A DNA stretch of 64,000 nt, from assembly GCF_001686985.1 (NCBI RefSeq), contig NZ_CP015318.1, positions 3,780,001-3,844,000 of the forward strand. The letters run 5' to 3'. The notes under the pieces were generated by a model, which worked only from the letters and a program-made list of their open reading frames with translations, was not told the origin of the DNA and searched no databases. The stretch's first letter is position 1, and every line of letters starts with the position of its first letter. Of this stretch, positions 34,395 through 43,242 are shown piece after piece. The translations under genes and the position numbers were made by a program. Source of the DNA: Mesorhizobium amorphae CCNWGS0123 (GTDB taxonomy: Bacteria > Pseudomonadota > Alphaproteobacteria > Rhizobiales > Rhizobiaceae).

Positions 34395-35036
34395 TTAGCG
34401 GGCTTTTGATCCCCTGGCGCACGCCACAGTGTGGTCGGCCAGGACGGCGATGACGCACAGCACCAGAAAAAGCCCGGTAACGGCCAGCGCCGAAACAGCG
34501 ACGCTGGCCGCGCCGTTCTTGGCGACATCGAGGAACGGGTAGGGCACTTCGCCGGCGAACGGCGCCCTCGCCAGCGCATAGATCAGGTAGGCGATCGGAT
34601 AGACCATCCACCAGGAAATGTCGCTCCAGCGCGTCGTGCCGTCGGCGCCGGCGATCAGCCACCACAGCACGAACAGCATCGGCGTCACATAATGCAGCAG
34701 CACGTCGCAGAGCAGGAATAGCCCCTGCGGCTGCCAAAGCTGCGCCAGAACCGTTGCATAGATGATGAAGACCAGCGCGATAGCGATCGCCACGCCGGCC
34801 CGAACGCGCGGCCCGGCAAAGGCCGGCAGCCAGGCATAGCCGGTCGACGACAGCAGCGAGGTATGGACGAGAACCGCGCCGATATTGGTCAGGATGGTGA
34901 AGAAGCTGAACAGGAAGACGATGGAGCCGAGCAGGCTGCGTCCGGCTTCCATCGACGCCGGGATGGTGATGCAGAACTGCAGGACAAGCCCGGCCAGACC
35001 GATGACCAGCCCGGTGATCTGCAGGAAGCGGCCCAT
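34395..35036 (-). CDS. Pr6Pr family membrane protein
   Basis: The 213-residue protein has six hydrophobic segments and the Pr6Pr pattern: F-F-T-I-L-T-N-I in helix 2, L-L-H-Y-V-T-P in the middle and W-M-V-Y-P-I-A-Y-L-I-Y-A-L near helix 5. This family is related to FAR-17a/AIG1 serine hydrolases. The asparagine in T-N-I and the histidine in L-H-Y-V are in the expected places. Function in bacteria is unknown. It starts 4 bases after the lipoprotein gene. Confidence 0.82.
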   Translation of the reverse strand: MGRFLQITGLVIGLAGLVLQFCITIPASMEAGRSLLGSIVFLFSFFTILTNIGAVLVHTSLLSSTGYAWLPAFAGPRVRAGVAIAIALVFIIYATVLAQLWQPQGLFLLCDVLLHYVTPMLFVLWWLIAGADGTTRWSDISWWMVYPIAYLIYALARAPFAGEVPYPFLDVAKNGAASVAVSALAVTGLFLVLCVIAVLADHTVACARGSKAR

Positions 35037-35040
35037 TGGC

Positions 35041-35451
35041 CTACGCGGCCGCGGCGCAGGAGGGATTGCCCGTCTGCCAGCGGGCGATGTCCGAGCCGAT
35101 GCGGGCTCCGAGCGGGTCGGCCATCAGCGGACCGAACACGTCGACGCGGCTGGAATTGCCCTGCGCCTGTACCACCAGCAGCGGCTTGCCACCATAGTGC
35201 TTGGCCGGGACCAGCAGGAAGCGCGGCGTGCCGCTGAACGAATTCAGCTCGTTGGCCATCTGATAGGGCTTGAAGGCCGGATCCTTGCTGGCAATCCAGC
35301 ATTTATGGGCGGCGATCGCCACCTGTTCCATGGCAAGCAGCGACGCGCTCTTGCCCGACGGGACCGGCGCGCTCTTCGGGCTCGCCTGGCAGGAGGCTAG
35401 CGCAAGACCGGCGGCGGCCACGAGAGCAAGGCGAGCAATCGTCAGTCTCAT
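35041..35451 (-). CDS. Hypothetical lipoprotein
   Basis: The 136-residue protein has a lipoprotein signal with lipobox L-A-S-C at about residues 18-21, followed by a Ser/Pro linker. The mature domain includes H-K-C-W-I-A-S-K-D-P-A-F and G-T-P-R-F-L-L-V-P-A. It is probably anchored in the outer or inner membrane. I do not recognise a family. It lies 50 bases after purQ and 4 bases before the Pr6Pr gene. Confidence 0.7.
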   Translation of the reverse strand: MRLTIARLALVAAAGLALASCQASPKSAPVPSGKSASLLAMEQVAIAAHKCWIASKDPAFKPYQMANELNSFSGTPRFLLVPAKHYGGKPLLVVQAQGNSSRVDVFGPLMADPLGARIGSDIARWQTGNPSCAAAA

Positions 35452-35501
35452 GGTCAGGCAGCCCTGTCTCGCGTTTAGAAGGGATTCTTCAGGTGAAAAA
35501 A

Positions 35502-36170
35502 TCAGGCGGCGATGCCGAGGGCACCTTCGAACAACGCCCGGCCGTCACTGCCGCCATGTGCCGCCTCGATCAGGTTCTCGGGATGCGGCATCAGGCCCAG
35601 AACATTGCCCTTGTCGTTGATGATGCCGGCAATGTCGTTGATCGAGCCGTTGGGATTGGTGCCTTCGGCGTAGCGGAACACCACTTGTCCCTCGCCTTCG
35701 ATGCGGGCCAGCGTCTCGGCATCGGCGAAGTAATTGCCGTCATGATGCGCCACCGGCGAACGGATGATCTGGCCCGGCTGGTAGCGGCGGGTGAACATGG
35801 TGTTGGCGTTGTCGATCTTGAGCTTCACCTGCCGGCAGACGAATTTCAGCGACGAATTGCGCATCAGCGCGCCGGGCAACAGGCCAGCTTCGACCAGGAT
35901 CTGGAAGCCGTTGCAGACGCCGATGACCATGACGCCCTTGGCCGCCTTTTCGGCAACCGCCCGCATCACCGGCATGCGCGCCGCGATCGCGCCACAGCGC
36001 AGATAGTCGCCGAACGAAAAGCCACCCGGAATGGCGATCAGATCGACATCGGGGATTTCTGTGTCGGTCTGCCAGACGGTCGCCGGCGCTTTCCCGGAAA
36101 TCTTGGTCAGCGCCGCAATCATGTCGCGGTCGCGGTTGAGGCCAGGCAGGAGGACGACGGCTGATTTCAC
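35502..36170 (-). CDS. purQ: FGAM synthase glutaminase subunit PurQ
   Basis: PurQ supplies ammonia from glutamine to PurL. The 222-residue class I amidotransferase has the nucleophile Cys86 in V-I-G-V-C-N-G-F-Q and the catalytic His/Glu near the end in G-L-M-P-H-P-E-N. The start is a GTG at 36170, one base after the purS stop. An upstream in-frame ATG at 36200 would overlap purS. Order purS-purQ with tight spacing is standard. Confidence 0.96.
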   Translation of the reverse strand: MKSAVVLLPGLNRDRDMIAALTKISGKAPATVWQTDTEIPDVDLIAIPGGFSFGDYLRCGAIAARMPVMRAVAEKAAKGVMVIGVCNGFQILVEAGLLPGALMRNSSLKFVCRQVKLKIDNANTMFTRRYQPGQIIRSPVAHHDGNYFADAETLARIEGEGQVVFRYAEGTNPNGSINDIAGIINDKGNVLGLMPHPENLIEAAHGGSDGRALFEGALGIAA

Positions 36171-36171
36171 C

Positions 36172-36411
36172 TCAGGCGATCTCCACAGCATAATTCTCAA
36201 TCACCGTGTTCGCCAGCAGCTTGTCGCACATGGCCTTGAGATCGGCCTCGGCCTTGGCCGTGTCGGTCTCGGCGAGCTCGACGTCGAACACCTTGCCCTG
36301 GCGCACCTGGCCGACGCCGTCAAAACCCAGCCCGGACAGCGCATGTTCGATCGCCTTGCCTTGCGGGTCGAGCACGCCGTTCTTGAGGGTAACGGTGATA
36401 CGGGCTTTCAT
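36172..36411 (-). CDS. purS: FGAM synthase subunit PurS
   Basis: PurS is the small structural subunit that bridges PurL and PurQ. The 79-residue protein has V-T-L-K-N-G-V-L-D-P-Q-G-K-A-I near the start and V-R-Q-G-K-V-F-D-V-E-L in the middle, as expected. It lies 67 bases after purC and one base before purQ. Confidence 0.95.
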   Translation of the reverse strand: MKARITVTLKNGVLDPQGKAIEHALSGLGFDGVGQVRQGKVFDVELAETDTAKAEADLKAMCDKLLANTVIENYAVEIA

Positions 36412-36478
36412 CGATGCTCCTGAGAAATCAATACGGTCTGCTCCGGGCCTGCCGTCACCGGCAAGTCCGGTTTGGTAA

Positions 36479-37273
36479 TTAGTGCTTCATACCCTTGGGC
36501 GGCTCGCTGGACGCAACCAGCACCGGCCCGGTCGGGCGCGGCGGCTCGTTCTCGTTCATGATGCCGAGGCGGCGGGCAACTTCCTGATAGGCTTCGACCA
36601 GCCCGCCCATGTCGCGGCGGAAACGGTCCTTGTCGAGCTTGTCCTGGGTTGCGACGTCCCAAAGCCGGCAGGAGTCGGGCGAGATCTCGTCGGCGACGAC
36701 GATGCGCATCATGTCGCCCTCGAACAGGCGGCCGCACTCGATCTTGAAGTCGACGAGCTGGATGCCGACGCCCATGAACAGGCCGGAGAGGAAATCGTTG
36801 ACGCGGATGGCCAGTGCCATGACGTCGTCGATCTCCTGCGGGCTTGCCCAGCCGAAGGCGGTGATGTGCTCTTCCGACACCATCGGGTCGTCGAGCGCGT
36901 CGGCCTTGTAATAGAATTCGATGATCGAGCGCGGCAGCACGGTACCTTCTTCGATGCCGAGGCGCTTGGACAGCGAACCGGCGGCAACATTGCGCACCAC
37001 CACTTCGAGCGGAATGATCTCGACTTCCTTGATCAGCTGTTCGCGCATGTTGAGCCGGCGGATGAAGTGGGTCGGAATGCCCATTCGGTTCAAATGGTTG
37101 AAGATATATTCGGAAATGCGGTTGTTGAGCACGCCCTTGCCGTCGATGACCTCGTGTTTCTTCTTGTTGAAGGCGGTCGCGTCGTCCTTGAAGAACTGGA
37201 TCAGCGTGCCCGGTTCGGGCCCCTCATAGAGGATCTTGGCCTTGCCTTCATAAATGCGGCGGCGATTTTTCAT
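36479..37273 (-). CDS. purC: SAICAR synthetase PurC
   Basis: PurC joins aspartate to CAIR in step 7 of purine synthesis. The 264-residue protein starts R-R-I-Y-E-G-K-A-K-I-L-Y-E-G, with D-D-A-T-A-F-N-K-K-K soon after, and has L-V-D-F-K-I-E-C-G near residue 170 and A-D-E-I-S-P-D-S-C-R-L-W. These are the family signatures. It leads the purC-purS-purQ set on the minus strand and is divergent from the DUF1476 gene. Confidence 0.96.
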   Translation of the reverse strand: MKNRRRIYEGKAKILYEGPEPGTLIQFFKDDATAFNKKKHEVIDGKGVLNNRISEYIFNHLNRMGIPTHFIRRLNMREQLIKEVEIIPLEVVVRNVAAGSLSKRLGIEEGTVLPRSIIEFYYKADALDDPMVSEEHITAFGWASPQEIDDVMALAIRVNDFLSGLFMGVGIQLVDFKIECGRLFEGDMMRIVVADEISPDSCRLWDVATQDKLDKDRFRRDMGGLVEAYQEVARRLGIMNENEPPRPTGPVLVASSEPPKGMKH

Positions 37274-37548
37274 CTGATTTTTTCTCTGGATTTCCGGGCA
37301 GGCGGCAAGCGACCAGTTCCTGTCCGTCTGCCTTAATTAGTACGGCGACGGTTGGGTTCAATGCCGGGTCTATCCCAATCACATCGTTTGCTCAATCGGC
37401 AAATCCTTCGAATCAACCGCTTTCGGGATCGAAATGCCGCAGCGCAGCATGCGATGAAGCGTATTGACCGGCCCGCGACCTTTTGGTTTGTGCTTTGGCA
37501 ACACACATATTCACCGCCAACGAATCGAATTTGACCCGGAGGGACGCC

Positions 37549-37869
37549 ATGAGCAGCATGAAAGACCGCGAAGAGGGCTTCGAGCGCAAATTCGCCTTCG
37601 ATGAGGAACTCCGCTTCAAGGCCTCGGCCCGCCGCAACAAGGCGCTTGGCCTGTGGGCGGCCGAGAAGCTCGGCAAGTCGGGCGCCGATGCCGAAACCTA
37701 TGCCAAGGAGGTGGTCGTGGCCGACATCGAGGAAGCCGGCGATCATGACGTTTTCCGCAAGATCCGCGCGGATTTCGATGCAGCCGGCGTTGCCCAGTCC
37801 GATCATCAGATCCGCCGCACCATGGATGAGTTGATGGCGCAGGCGATCGAGCAGATCAAGAACACCTAA
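37549..37869 (+). CDS. ATP synthase inhibitor subunit zeta (DUF1476)
   Basis: The 106-residue helical protein matches DUF1476, known in Paracoccus as the zeta inhibitor of F1-ATPase in alphaproteobacteria. Typical blocks are D-R-E-E-G-F-E-R-K-F-A, A-R-R-N-K-A-L-G-L-W-A-A and V-V-V-A-D-I-E-E-A-G. The N-terminal inhibitory helix is present. The ATG at 37549 follows GGAGGGA. In many rhizobia this gene sits next to purC, as here. Confidence 0.9.
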   Translation: MSSMKDREEGFERKFAFDEELRFKASARRNKALGLWAAEKLGKSGADAETYAKEVVVADIEEAGDHDVFRKIRADFDAAGVAQSDHQIRRTMDELMAQAIEQIKNT

Positions 37870-37870
37870 G

Positions 37871-37917
37871 AGCATGATCCCGAAAAGTGGAGGCCGGTTT
37901 TCGGAAAAGATCATGCT
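37871..37917. repeat. Rhizobial palindromic repeat, GCGGTTTT-core type
   Basis: Perfect arms AGCATGATC and GATCATGCT enclose CCGAAAAGTG-CCGGTTTTCGG. This form is, from memory, very common between genes in Mesorhizobium. The core matches 24059 and 34332. Confidence 0.8.
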
Positions 37918-37945
37918 TCGATAGAGCCTTTGTCTGGACCAATCG

Positions 37946-37977
37946 ACCGCCCGGCCCAACCGGGCGGTTTTTCTTTG
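37946..37977 (+). terminator. Intrinsic terminator of the zeta subunit gene
   Basis: ACCGCCCGG pairs perfectly with CCGGGCGGT around CCCAA and is followed by TTTTCTTT. It lies 76 bases after the stop, beyond the repeat. Confidence 0.9.
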
Positions 37978-38029
37978 CCTTTGCCGCCGTTTCCGGCTGA
38001 AACTGCTGACGTTAACAAGGAAAGAGCTG

Positions 38030-38803
38030 ATGTCCCTGAAATCACGCCTTGCGGCGGATGAAACGCTGTTCACCGCATGGTCCGGAGTGCCGGACGCGCT
38101 CACGGTGGAAATCGTCGCCAAACAGGGTTTTGACGCCGTCACGCTCGACATGCAGCATGGCGGCCATCACGAGGACAGCGTGCTGCGCGGTCTCGTTCCG
38201 GTGCTCGCCGCCAACAAGCCGGCCCTGGTGCGCATTCCGGTCGGCCGCTTCGACATGGCGAGCCGGGCGCTCGACTTCGGCGCCGAGGCGGTGATCGCGC
38301 CGATGGTGAATTCGGTGGCCGACGCCAGGCTTTTCGCTGCCGCCATGAAGTATCCGCCAATGGGCGAGCGCTCCTGGGGGCCGACCTATGCCTTTCCGCG
38401 ACATGGCAAGGGCGATCATGCCGAATGGCTGCGCGACACCAACCAGCGCACGATGGCGTTTGCGATGGTCGAAACGCGCGCCGCCTTCGAGGCGCTCGAC
38501 GGCATCCTCGACACACCGGGCATCGACGGCATCTTCGTCGGCCCGTCGGATTTCTCGATCGCCTGGTCGAACGGCTCCACGGTCAATTCGACGCTGGAAA
38601 GCATGATGGAGACGGTCGCCTCGATCGCCGAACGCACGCGCAAGGCCGGCAAGCATGCGGCGATCTACGTCATCGAACCGGCCGTCGCCGGCCGCGTGGT
38701 GGCGATGGGCTACCGGCTGCTGGCCATGGGCTCGGATCACGCGCTGATTGCGCTCGGCGCCAAGACCTTGCTGAAGAGCATGCGGGATTCGATCGGCAAC
38801 TGA
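38030..38803 (+). CDS. HpcH/HpaI family aldolase
   Basis: The 257-residue class II aldolase belongs to the HpcH/HpaI family, which cleaves 4-hydroxy-2-oxo acids to pyruvate and an aldehyde. It shows D-M-Q-H-G-G-H near residue 43, F-G-A-E-A-V-I-A-P-M near 85 and G-I-F-V-G-P-S-D-F-S near 163, with metal-binding Glu and Asp in normal places. The ATG at 38030 follows a GGAAAGAG site. No other pathway gene is adjacent, so the substrate is open. Confidence 0.88.
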   Translation: MSLKSRLAADETLFTAWSGVPDALTVEIVAKQGFDAVTLDMQHGGHHEDSVLRGLVPVLAANKPALVRIPVGRFDMASRALDFGAEAVIAPMVNSVADARLFAAAMKYPPMGERSWGPTYAFPRHGKGDHAEWLRDTNQRTMAFAMVETRAAFEALDGILDTPGIDGIFVGPSDFSIAWSNGSTVNSTLESMMETVASIAERTRKAGKHAAIYVIEPAVAGRVVAMGYRLLAMGSDHALIALGAKTLLKSMRDSIGN

Positions 38804-38830
38804 CGGCGCGGGCGCGCTGTCCCCAGGGTC

Positions 38831-39388
38831 TTAAGTCCCTTTGAGGTCGGTCAGGAACTTGGCGAAGGTCATCGAGCCCTCCGGCCACGGGCCGAAGCCG
38901 GAATCCGCGTTGAGATGGCCGGCATCTCCGGCGTCGATGAACAATGAGCCCCAGGCTCCGGCGATGTCCTCGGCGACGTCGAAGGCGCAGAACGGATCGT
39001 TGCGGCTGGCGATCACCACCGAGGGGAAGGTCAGGGGCTCGCGCGGGTAGGGGCCGAAGGTCATCAGGTGCCTCGGCCTGATATCGGGGTTTGCAACGTC
39101 GGGCGGCGCCACGAAAAAGGCACCAGCGATCGGGCGCTGGAACTGCGGCATCGCCTGCACTGCTGTCGCGACGCCCAGCGAATGCGCGACGATGACGACC
39201 GGCCGTTCGGCCTCGTTGACTGCCTTGGCAACATTCGCCGTCCAGTCCTCGCGCACCGGCTTCGACCATTCCGCCTGCTCGACCCGACGCGCAGTCGACA
39301 GTTTCGACTGCCAGCGGGTCTGCCAATGCTCGGGACCGGAATTGGTGTAGCCCGGCACGATGAGAATATCTGCGTCCTTGACCTTCAT
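38831..39388 (-). CDS. RBBP9/YdeN family alpha/beta hydrolase
   Basis: The 185-residue protein is a compact serine hydrolase. It starts V-P-G-Y-T-N-S-G-P-E-H-W-Q, typical of the RBBP9/YdeN family, with the nucleophile Ser70 in A-H-S-L-G, Asp in S-R-N-D-P-F and His in D-A-G-H-L-N. Substrates are unknown. The ATG at 39388 is used. ATGs at 39397 and 39427 are alternatives without strong ribosome sites. Confidence 0.85.
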   Translation of the reverse strand: MKVKDADILIVPGYTNSGPEHWQTRWQSKLSTARRVEQAEWSKPVREDWTANVAKAVNEAERPVVIVAHSLGVATAVQAMPQFQRPIAGAFFVAPPDVANPDIRPRHLMTFGPYPREPLTFPSVVIASRNDPFCAFDVAEDIAGAWGSLFIDAGDAGHLNADSGFGPWPEGSMTFAKFLTDLKGT

Positions 39389-39546
39389 GGCGCGCATGTA
39401 GCGAGCGCCGATGCTGGGTGCAACCATCTCGAATGACGTTGGCGATCACAATAGTGAACACCTTGTTCGCTTCTTGCCATCTTGTGTGAACGATCGCGAT
39501 CGACGATCTGAGACGGGACAACAAACAGCCGTGAAGGACCGGGATT

Positions 39547-40446
39547 TTGGCACTGACACGACGTACAATCATCGGTGGCGCCGGACTTCTGGCTTTGGGA
39601 GCTTCAACGAGCGCCGCCCGAACGGAGACCATGATGAGCGAACTGCCTTTTGCAGCCACCACCCCGGTGAGCGTTTCCCGCGTTGGGTTGAAGGCGCGCG
39701 ACGCCGAAAGCCTGGCTGCCTATTATCGCCAGGTCGTCGGTTTGCAGGAATTGGGCCGCGCCGACGGCGCGATCACGCTCGGTGCCGCCAACCGTCCGCT
39801 GCTGGTGCTGGAGCCGGATGCGGCCGCCAAACCCGACGATCCGCGTAGCGCCGGCTTGTTCCACACGGCCTTTCTGCTGCCCAGCCGGGCAGACCTTGGC
39901 CGCTGGATCAACCACGCCATCGCCAACAAAATCTCCATTGAGGGCGCATCGGACCATCTGGTCAGCGAGGCGCTGTACCTGACCGACCCCGAGGGCAACG
40001 GCATCGAGATCTATGCCGACCGCCAGCCACAGGATTGGAAGTGGAACGGCGACAAGATCGCCATGGCGACCGAGCGGCTGAACATTCCGTCCGTTGTCGC
40101 CGACGTTCCGGCCGGCGACGCGGGATGGCAGGGCGCACCGGAAAACAGCATTGTCGGCCATGTGCATCTGCGCGTCGGCCGGCCGGAAGAGGCCGAGGCC
40201 TGGTGGAACCAGGAATTCGGCTTCGATACCGTCGCCAAATATGGCGGGCAGGCGGTGTTCCTGTCGTCGGGCGGCTATCACCACCACATCGGCGCCAATG
40301 CCTGGCAGAGTTCCGGCGCCGGCCGTCGCGATCCGGCCCGTTCGGGCCTGGCCTGGGTCGAGATGCGCTCGGACAATATTGCCAGTGAAACGACCCGCGA
40401 GGATCCGTGGGGCACGGTGATCAGGACCGTTCCCGGCAAGGCGTGA
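39547..40446 (+). CDS. VOC family (glyoxalase/ring-cleavage fold) protein, possibly Tat-exported
   Basis: The protein has two VOC modules: R-V-G-L-K-A-R-D-A-E-S-L near residue 45 and G-H-V-H-L-R-V-G-R near 200. Metal ligands are probably His and Glu as in CatE-type dioxygenases. The frame begins at a TTG (39547) with AGGA 8 bases upstream and encodes T-R-R-T-I-I-G-G-A-G-L-L-A-L-G, like a twin-arginine signal. An ATG at 39634 (M-S-E-L-P-F-A), also with GGAG upstream, would give a cytosolic protein of 270 residues. Both remain open. Confidence 0.8.
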   Translation: MALTRRTIIGGAGLLALGASTSAARTETMMSELPFAATTPVSVSRVGLKARDAESLAAYYRQVVGLQELGRADGAITLGAANRPLLVLEPDAAAKPDDPRSAGLFHTAFLLPSRADLGRWINHAIANKISIEGASDHLVSEALYLTDPEGNGIEIYADRQPQDWKWNGDKIAMATERLNIPSVVADVPAGDAGWQGAPENSIVGHVHLRVGRPEEAEAWWNQEFGFDTVAKYGGQAVFLSSGGYHHHIGANAWQSSGAGRRDPARSGLAWVEMRSDNIASETTREDPWGTVIRTVPGKA

Positions 40447-40468
40447 GCATCGCCTGATCGACGCTCGA

Positions 40469-40509
40469 ACAAAAAGGCCCGCCGGACAAAGTTAGGCGGG
40501 CCTTTTTGT
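40469..40509. terminator. Bidirectional terminator between the VOC gene and purB
   Basis: ACAAAAAGGCCCGCC and GGCGGGCCTTTTTGT form a 15-bp stem with A and T runs on both sides, between convergent genes. Confidence 0.9.
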
Positions 40510-40528
40510 TGGATATCCGTTCGAACGC

Positions 40529-41836
40529 TCAGGCCTCTCCAAACACCCGCTTGAAGATCGTGTCGACATGCTTGGTGTGGTAGCCGAGGTCGAACTTTTC
40601 GCGGATCTCGGCTTCGGGCAAGGCAGCCGTGACCTCCTTGTCGGCCAAAAGTTCCTCAAGGAAATCAGCGCCTTGTTCCCACACCTTCATGGCGTTGCGC
40701 TGCACCAGCCGGTAGGCGTCCTCGCGGCTGACGCCGGCCTGGGTCAGCGCCAGCAGCACACGCTGCGAATGCACCAGGCCGCGGAACTTGTTCATGTTCT
40801 TCAGCATGTTGTCGGGATAGACCAACAGCTTGTCGACGACGCTGGTCAGCCGAGACAGCGCGAAATCGAGCGTCACCGTGGCGTCCGGCCCGATCATGCG
40901 CTCGACCGAGGAATGCGAAATATCGCGCTCGTGCCAGAGCGCCACATTCTCCATCGCCGGCAGCGCCATCGACCGCACCATGCGGGCCAGGCCGGTGAGG
41001 TTTTCGGTCAGCACCGGGTTGCGCTTGTGCGGCATCGCCGACGAGCCTTTTTGTCCCGGCGAGAAATACTCTTCCGCTTCCAGCACCTCGGTGCGCTGCA
41101 GATGGCGGATCTCGATCGCCAGCCGCTCGATCGACGAGGCGATGACGCCGAGCGTGGCAAAGAACATGGCGTGGCGATCGCGCGGGATCACCTGCGTCGA
41201 CACCGGCTCCGGCTTCAGCCCGAGCTTTTTCGCCACATGCTCTTCGACATAGGGGTCGATGTTGGCGAAGGTGCCGACCGCGCCTGAGATGGCGCAGGTA
41301 GCGATGTCTTCGCGCGCGTGCACCAGCCGCTCGCGGCAGCGCGCGAATTCGGCATAGGCTTGCGCCAGCTTGACGCCGAAGGTCGTCGGCTCGGCATGGA
41401 TGCCATGGCTGCGGCCGATGGTGACGGTGTCCTTGTGTTCGAAGGCGCGGCGCTTGAGTGCGGCGAGCAGCCCGTCGATGTCGGCGAGCAGGATGTCGCT
41501 GGCGCGGGTCAGCTGCACGGCAAAGCAGGTGTCGAGCACGTCCGACGAGGTCATGCCCTGGTGGATGAAGCGGGCATCCGGCCCGACGAATTCGCCGAGA
41601 TGGGTCAAGAAGGCGATGACGTCATGCTTGGTGACGCGTTCGATCTCGTCGATCGCCTCGACGTCGAATTTCGCCGCACCGCCCTTTTCCCAGATGGTTT
41701 TCGCGGCTTCCTTGGGAATGACGCCAAGCTCGGCCAGCGCGTCGCAGGCATAGGCCTCGATCTCGAACCAGATGCGGAAGCGGGTTTCGGGCGACCAGAT
41801 GGCGACCATTTCCGGCCGGGAATAGCGAGGGATCAT
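40529..41836 (-). CDS. purB: Adenylosuccinate lyase PurB
   Basis: PurB acts twice in purine synthesis, releasing fumarate from SAICAR and from adenylosuccinate. The 435-residue protein has the fumarase/aspartase signature S-S-A-M-P-H-K-R-N-P near residue 265 and H-Q-G-M-T-S-S-D-V-L-D-T near 90. T-I-G-R-S-H-G-I-H-A-E-P near 140 holds the general acid histidine. It stands apart from purCSQ, 3 kb upstream on the same strand. Confidence 0.96.
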   Translation of the reverse strand: MIPRYSRPEMVAIWSPETRFRIWFEIEAYACDALAELGVIPKEAAKTIWEKGGAAKFDVEAIDEIERVTKHDVIAFLTHLGEFVGPDARFIHQGMTSSDVLDTCFAVQLTRASDILLADIDGLLAALKRRAFEHKDTVTIGRSHGIHAEPTTFGVKLAQAYAEFARCRERLVHAREDIATCAISGAVGTFANIDPYVEEHVAKKLGLKPEPVSTQVIPRDRHAMFFATLGVIASSIERLAIEIRHLQRTEVLEAEEYFSPGQKGSSAMPHKRNPVLTENLTGLARMVRSMALPAMENVALWHERDISHSSVERMIGPDATVTLDFALSRLTSVVDKLLVYPDNMLKNMNKFRGLVHSQRVLLALTQAGVSREDAYRLVQRNAMKVWEQGADFLEELLADKEVTAALPEAEIREKFDLGYHTKHVDTIFKRVFGEA

Positions 41837-41894
41837 CGGTCAGTCCTGACATACGAGGGATTCGCCCGCGTCCTAACAGAGGCTGGCCGAATGC

Positions 41895-42419
41895 TCAACG
41901 CCGCTGGCGCGCAAACCAGACGCTGGCGACAGCGAGTGCCGCGAAACCGAGCGGAAAATAGAGCCGGATGCCGAGAACGACGAACTGGTACAGCGCGGTC
42001 AATCCCGTGAACACCAGTTGGAATGCCCAGGTGATGGTGAATGCCGGCTCATGCCATTCGGCATAGTAGGAACGGTACTGCAGGGCAAACAGCGCGCCGG
42101 TGAAAGCGAGCGTCGTGGCGAGCAGACAGACGAAGGCAGCGGCAAGCGCAACCTCCCAGTGCCGGCCGCGCGAAACAAGCCGCGCCAGAAACAGGCCAAC
42201 AGGAAAGGCCAGCGCACCACCAGCGGCATAGAGCAGCGACACAAAGCGGATCTTGGCCGGCGTTTCCCAATTGTCCAGCAGGAGATTGATCAATGCGCTG
42301 GCGCCCATCGTCACGCCCCACAGCAGGGCGCCGAGAAGTGCAGTGCGCAGCGATGGCAAGGCGCTCCGCAGACGGCCTCGGGTGGGAGTGCGCATGGTGG
42401 GTTGAGGAAGCGGTGTCAC
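41895..42419 (-). CDS. Hypothetical four-helix membrane protein
   Basis: The 174-residue protein has a basic N-terminus and four hydrophobic segments (about 25-48, 60-82, 88-112, 125-168). No family recognised. The GTG start at 42419 overlaps the stop of the upstream secreted protein gene (GTGA). An ATG at 42395 is an alternative. It is probably an operon partner of that gene. Confidence 0.65.
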   Translation of the reverse strand: MTPLPQPTMRTPTRGRLRSALPSLRTALLGALLWGVTMGASALINLLLDNWETPAKIRFVSLLYAAGGALAFPVGLFLARLVSRGRHWEVALAAAFVCLLATTLAFTGALFALQYRSYYAEWHEPAFTITWAFQLVFTGLTALYQFVVLGIRLYFPLGFAALAVASVWFARQRR

Positions 42420-43141
42420 AGGCGGCCGGTCACCGCGATCCAGCGAAAATCCGGCCCTTCGAAGCCATACTGGCGCACGGCGATCAGCACGGCGTAGGCG
42501 CTGAGACTGTCGAGCGAGAATGTCTGTACCGCGCCGATCTGGTAGCCGTTCGGGCAGCCGCGGCTTTGCGGGATGGATTTGTCTTCATGCAGCAGATGCG
42601 TCTGGCCGCCATCCTTCGCCTCGATGCGCAGCAGGCGAAAGCCGTTGATCTCACCCAGGCTCTGGCAGCGTTCGGTGTCGTTCCTGGCGATCTCGTCGAG
42701 CCGGAATTCGAGCGGAGGGTCGACCGGCGAGAAGATCGGCCGTGGATTGACCACCATGCGGAACGGATCGACCGAGAGTTCGGTCACCGGGTTGAAGCCG
42801 GCGGTGATGCCGCGATTGGCGGTGAGCTCCGCTTGGCTGACGATCGCTTCGCCTTTCTGGCGGGCCTGCAGCCGCGCCGCCTCGAGCGTGGCGTTCTCGT
42901 CGTCGAGCCGAACCTTGATCGGCGTGCCCTTCAGGAATGTGTCGTCATTGATGTCGATGTAGTAACGATTGGCATAGGGGAATCCCGATCCGTCCTGGAC
43001 GCCATACTCTTCGAAGGCGAAGACGCCGCCATCCTTGGTGAAACCGAGGATCTCAAGCTCGGCGACGTCACCGGCACGCACGGCAACCAGGGTCGCAAAT
43101 TGGGCCAGCAGGCAAACGGCAAACAGGACAAGGGTTCGCAT
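42416..43141 (-). CDS. DUF2259-like secreted protein
   Basis: The 241-residue protein has a signal peptide ending near V-R-A. The mature part includes E-L-E-I-L-G-F-T-K-D-G-G-V-F-A-F-E-E-Y-G-V-Q-D-G-S-G and S-A-Y-A-V-L-I-A-V-R-Q-Y-G-F-E-G-P-D-F-R-W near the end, which matches what I know of DUF2259, a predicted periplasmic family. Function unknown. The ATG at 43141 starts the signal peptide. A longer frame reaches 43192. It overlaps the membrane protein gene by four bases. Confidence 0.7.
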   Translation of the reverse strand: MRTLVLFAVCLLAQFATLVAVRAGDVAELEILGFTKDGGVFAFEEYGVQDGSGFPYANRYYIDINDDTFLKGTPIKVRLDDENATLEAARLQARQKGEAIVSQAELTANRGITAGFNPVTELSVDPFRMVVNPRPIFSPVDPPLEFRLDEIARNDTERCQSLGEINGFRLLRIEAKDGGQTHLLHEDKSIPQSRGCPNGYQIGAVQTFSLDSLSAYAVLIAVRQYGFEGPDFRWIAVTGRL

Positions 43142-43242
43142 TGGCTCTCCATTTGCACAGCCAGGCACGTTTTCTTCCCTATCACGAGACAATCAAAACG
43201 TCGTGCTACCTGAAGGCCATGCATCCATCTCGAGGTCGATTG

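Noticed and set aside
37352..37534. A 60-codon plus-strand frame between purC and the zeta subunit gene
   Set aside because: No motif and no ribosome site. More likely the promoter region of two divergent genes.
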